Origin: Chitinophagaceae bacterium
Lineage (GTDB): Bacteria > Bacteroidota > Bacteroidia > Chitinophagales > Chitinophagaceae
Length of the DNA: 64,000 bases
Direction: 5' to 3'
NCBI GenBank assembly: GCA_019752045.1
Contig: JAIEMP010000005.1
Coordinates: 124,001-188,000, forward strand
Position numbers and translations under genes: made by a program. Every line of letters begins with the position of its first letter. Positions within the stretch are counted from its first letter, which is position 1. Under the pieces are notes generated by a model. The model made no database searches, was not told the DNA's origin, and saw only the letters and a list, made by a program, of their open reading frames with translations. Shown here piece after piece: positions 63,292-64,000 of the stretch.

Positions 63292-64000
63292 ATGAAAACA
63301 ATTAAAGGACCAGCTATCTTCTTAGCACAATTCATGGGCGATGCAGCACCCTTCAACAGTCTTGACAGCATCTGCCAATGGGCTGCATCACTTGGTTTTA
63401 CTGCCATACAGATTCCTACATGGGAAAAACGATTGATTGATTTAAAACTCGCAGCAGAAAGTAAAACCTATGCAGATGAGTTAAAAGGAAAGATCAACAG
63501 TTACGGATTGCACATTTCTGAACTGAGTACACACCTGCAGGGACAGCTTGTTGCGGTACATCCGGCATACGATACCATGTTCGATAATTTTGCAGCAGAG
63601 GAAGTAAAGAACAATCCTAAAGCACGTCAGCAATGGGCGGTACAGCAGGTGATGTATGGCGCAAAGGCATCGCAGAATTTAGGATTAACAGCACATGCTA
63701 CTTTCAGCGGTTCGTTATTGTGGCATACATTTCATCCATGGCCGCAACGGCCCGATGGGTTGGTAGACGAAGGTTTTAAAGAACTCGCAAAACGTTGGTT
63801 GCCTATTCTCAATTACTTTGACGAATGTGGTGTGGATGTTTGTTACGAAATACATCCCGGCGAAGATTTGTTTGATGGAATTACGTATGAAATGTTTTTA
63901 GAAAAAGTAAACAACCATCCTCGTGCATGTTTGCTTTACGATCCATCGCATTTTGTGTTGCAGCAGCTTGATTATTTGCAGTACATTGATTTTTATCACG
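63292..64000 (+). CDS. sugar phosphate isomerase/epimerase-like TIM barrel (3' end beyond the window)
   Basis: This reading frame is open from ATG 63292 (MKTIKGPAIFLAQF) to the window edge, 236 codons. A xylose-isomerase-like TIM barrel is indicated by GFTAIQIPTW near the start and by the metal residues expected in CYEIHPGEDLFDG (Glu) and LLYDPSHF (Asp). It has no signal peptide and would work in the cytoplasm with the Gfo/Idh enzyme upstream. The true C-terminus is not visible. Confidence 0.85.
   Translation, partial: MKTIKGPAIFLAQFMGDAAPFNSLDSICQWAASLGFTAIQIPTWEKRLIDLKLAAESKTYADELKGKINSYGLHISELSTHLQGQLVAVHPAYDTMFDNFAAEEVKNNPKARQQWAVQQVMYGAKASQNLGLTAHATFSGSLLWHTFHPWPQRPDGLVDEGFKELAKRWLPILNYFDECGVDVCYEIHPGEDLFDGITYEMFLEKVNNHPRACLLYDPSHFVLQQLDYLQYIDFYH

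Overview
The window comes from a member of the Bacteroidota, most likely family Chitinophagaceae. The evidence is a SusC/SusD pair, FG-GAP/CRTAC1-type lipoproteins, AT-rich DNA with few Shine-Dalgarno sequences, TTTG/TAnnTTTG-like promoter elements, and tRNA-like genes without an encoded CCA. The assignment rests on gene content and family recognition, because no database search was possible.

Layout. 1-5.8 kb: a transmembrane terpene cyclase-like protein and a 1716-residue kinase/AAA/TPR/GAF/adenylyl cyclase fusion. 5.8-6.5 kb: two tandem, minus-strand, 170-nt RNAs with tRNA-like ends and a very large insert at the variable-arm position; this is the most unusual object in the window. 6.5-9.3 kb: an Lrp/AsnC regulator, a chain-length-determinant-like protein and an O-antigen ligase-like protein. 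9.3-31.7 kb: a LacI regulator, a polysaccharide-utilization-type locus (frameshifted susC, susD, two giant FG-GAP lipoproteins, a GH65 enzyme), two vanadium-haloperoxidase/PAP2-like lipoproteins around an outer-membrane protein, and a DUF3179 protein. 31.8-42.8 kb: an alpha-glucoside block. A second LacI, an MFS carrier and a trehalase lie on the plus strand. A minus-strand operon holds a GPH-type sugar carrier, a GH13 alpha-glucosidase lipoprotein, a fructokinase, an amylosucrase-like GH13_4 enzyme and a TrpF homologue. 43-51 kb: envelope and housekeeping genes (peptide ABC permease, glycosyltransferase, hydrolase, GH25 lysozyme, sulfatase-like protein, prohibitin-like SPFH protein). 51-64 kb: an oxidative sugar-catabolism region with two GMC oxidoreductase/gluconate-dehydrogenase-subunit-3 pairs, three sugar-phosphate-isomerase-like TIM barrels (the last one cut by the window edge), two Gfo/Idh/MocA oxidoreductases and a nucleoside-symporter-type MFS protein. 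It resembles FAD-dependent glucose-3-dehydrogenase and 3-keto-sugar pathways.

Four LacI-type palindromes related to CGCAAACGTTTGCG stand in front of the sugar genes, suggesting shared control by LacI-family proteins.

A second theme runs through the intergenic spaces. Four very small nuclease-like genes (two GxxExxY, one DUF559, one GIY-YIG) each sit beside or between short palindromic repeats, and each family has its own repeat. The DUF559 gene and one GxxExxY gene are bracketed by near-perfect inverted repeats and lie between genes of an operon. Solitary copies of the DUF559-type repeat occur elsewhere in the window. These look like repeat-bounded nuclease modules.
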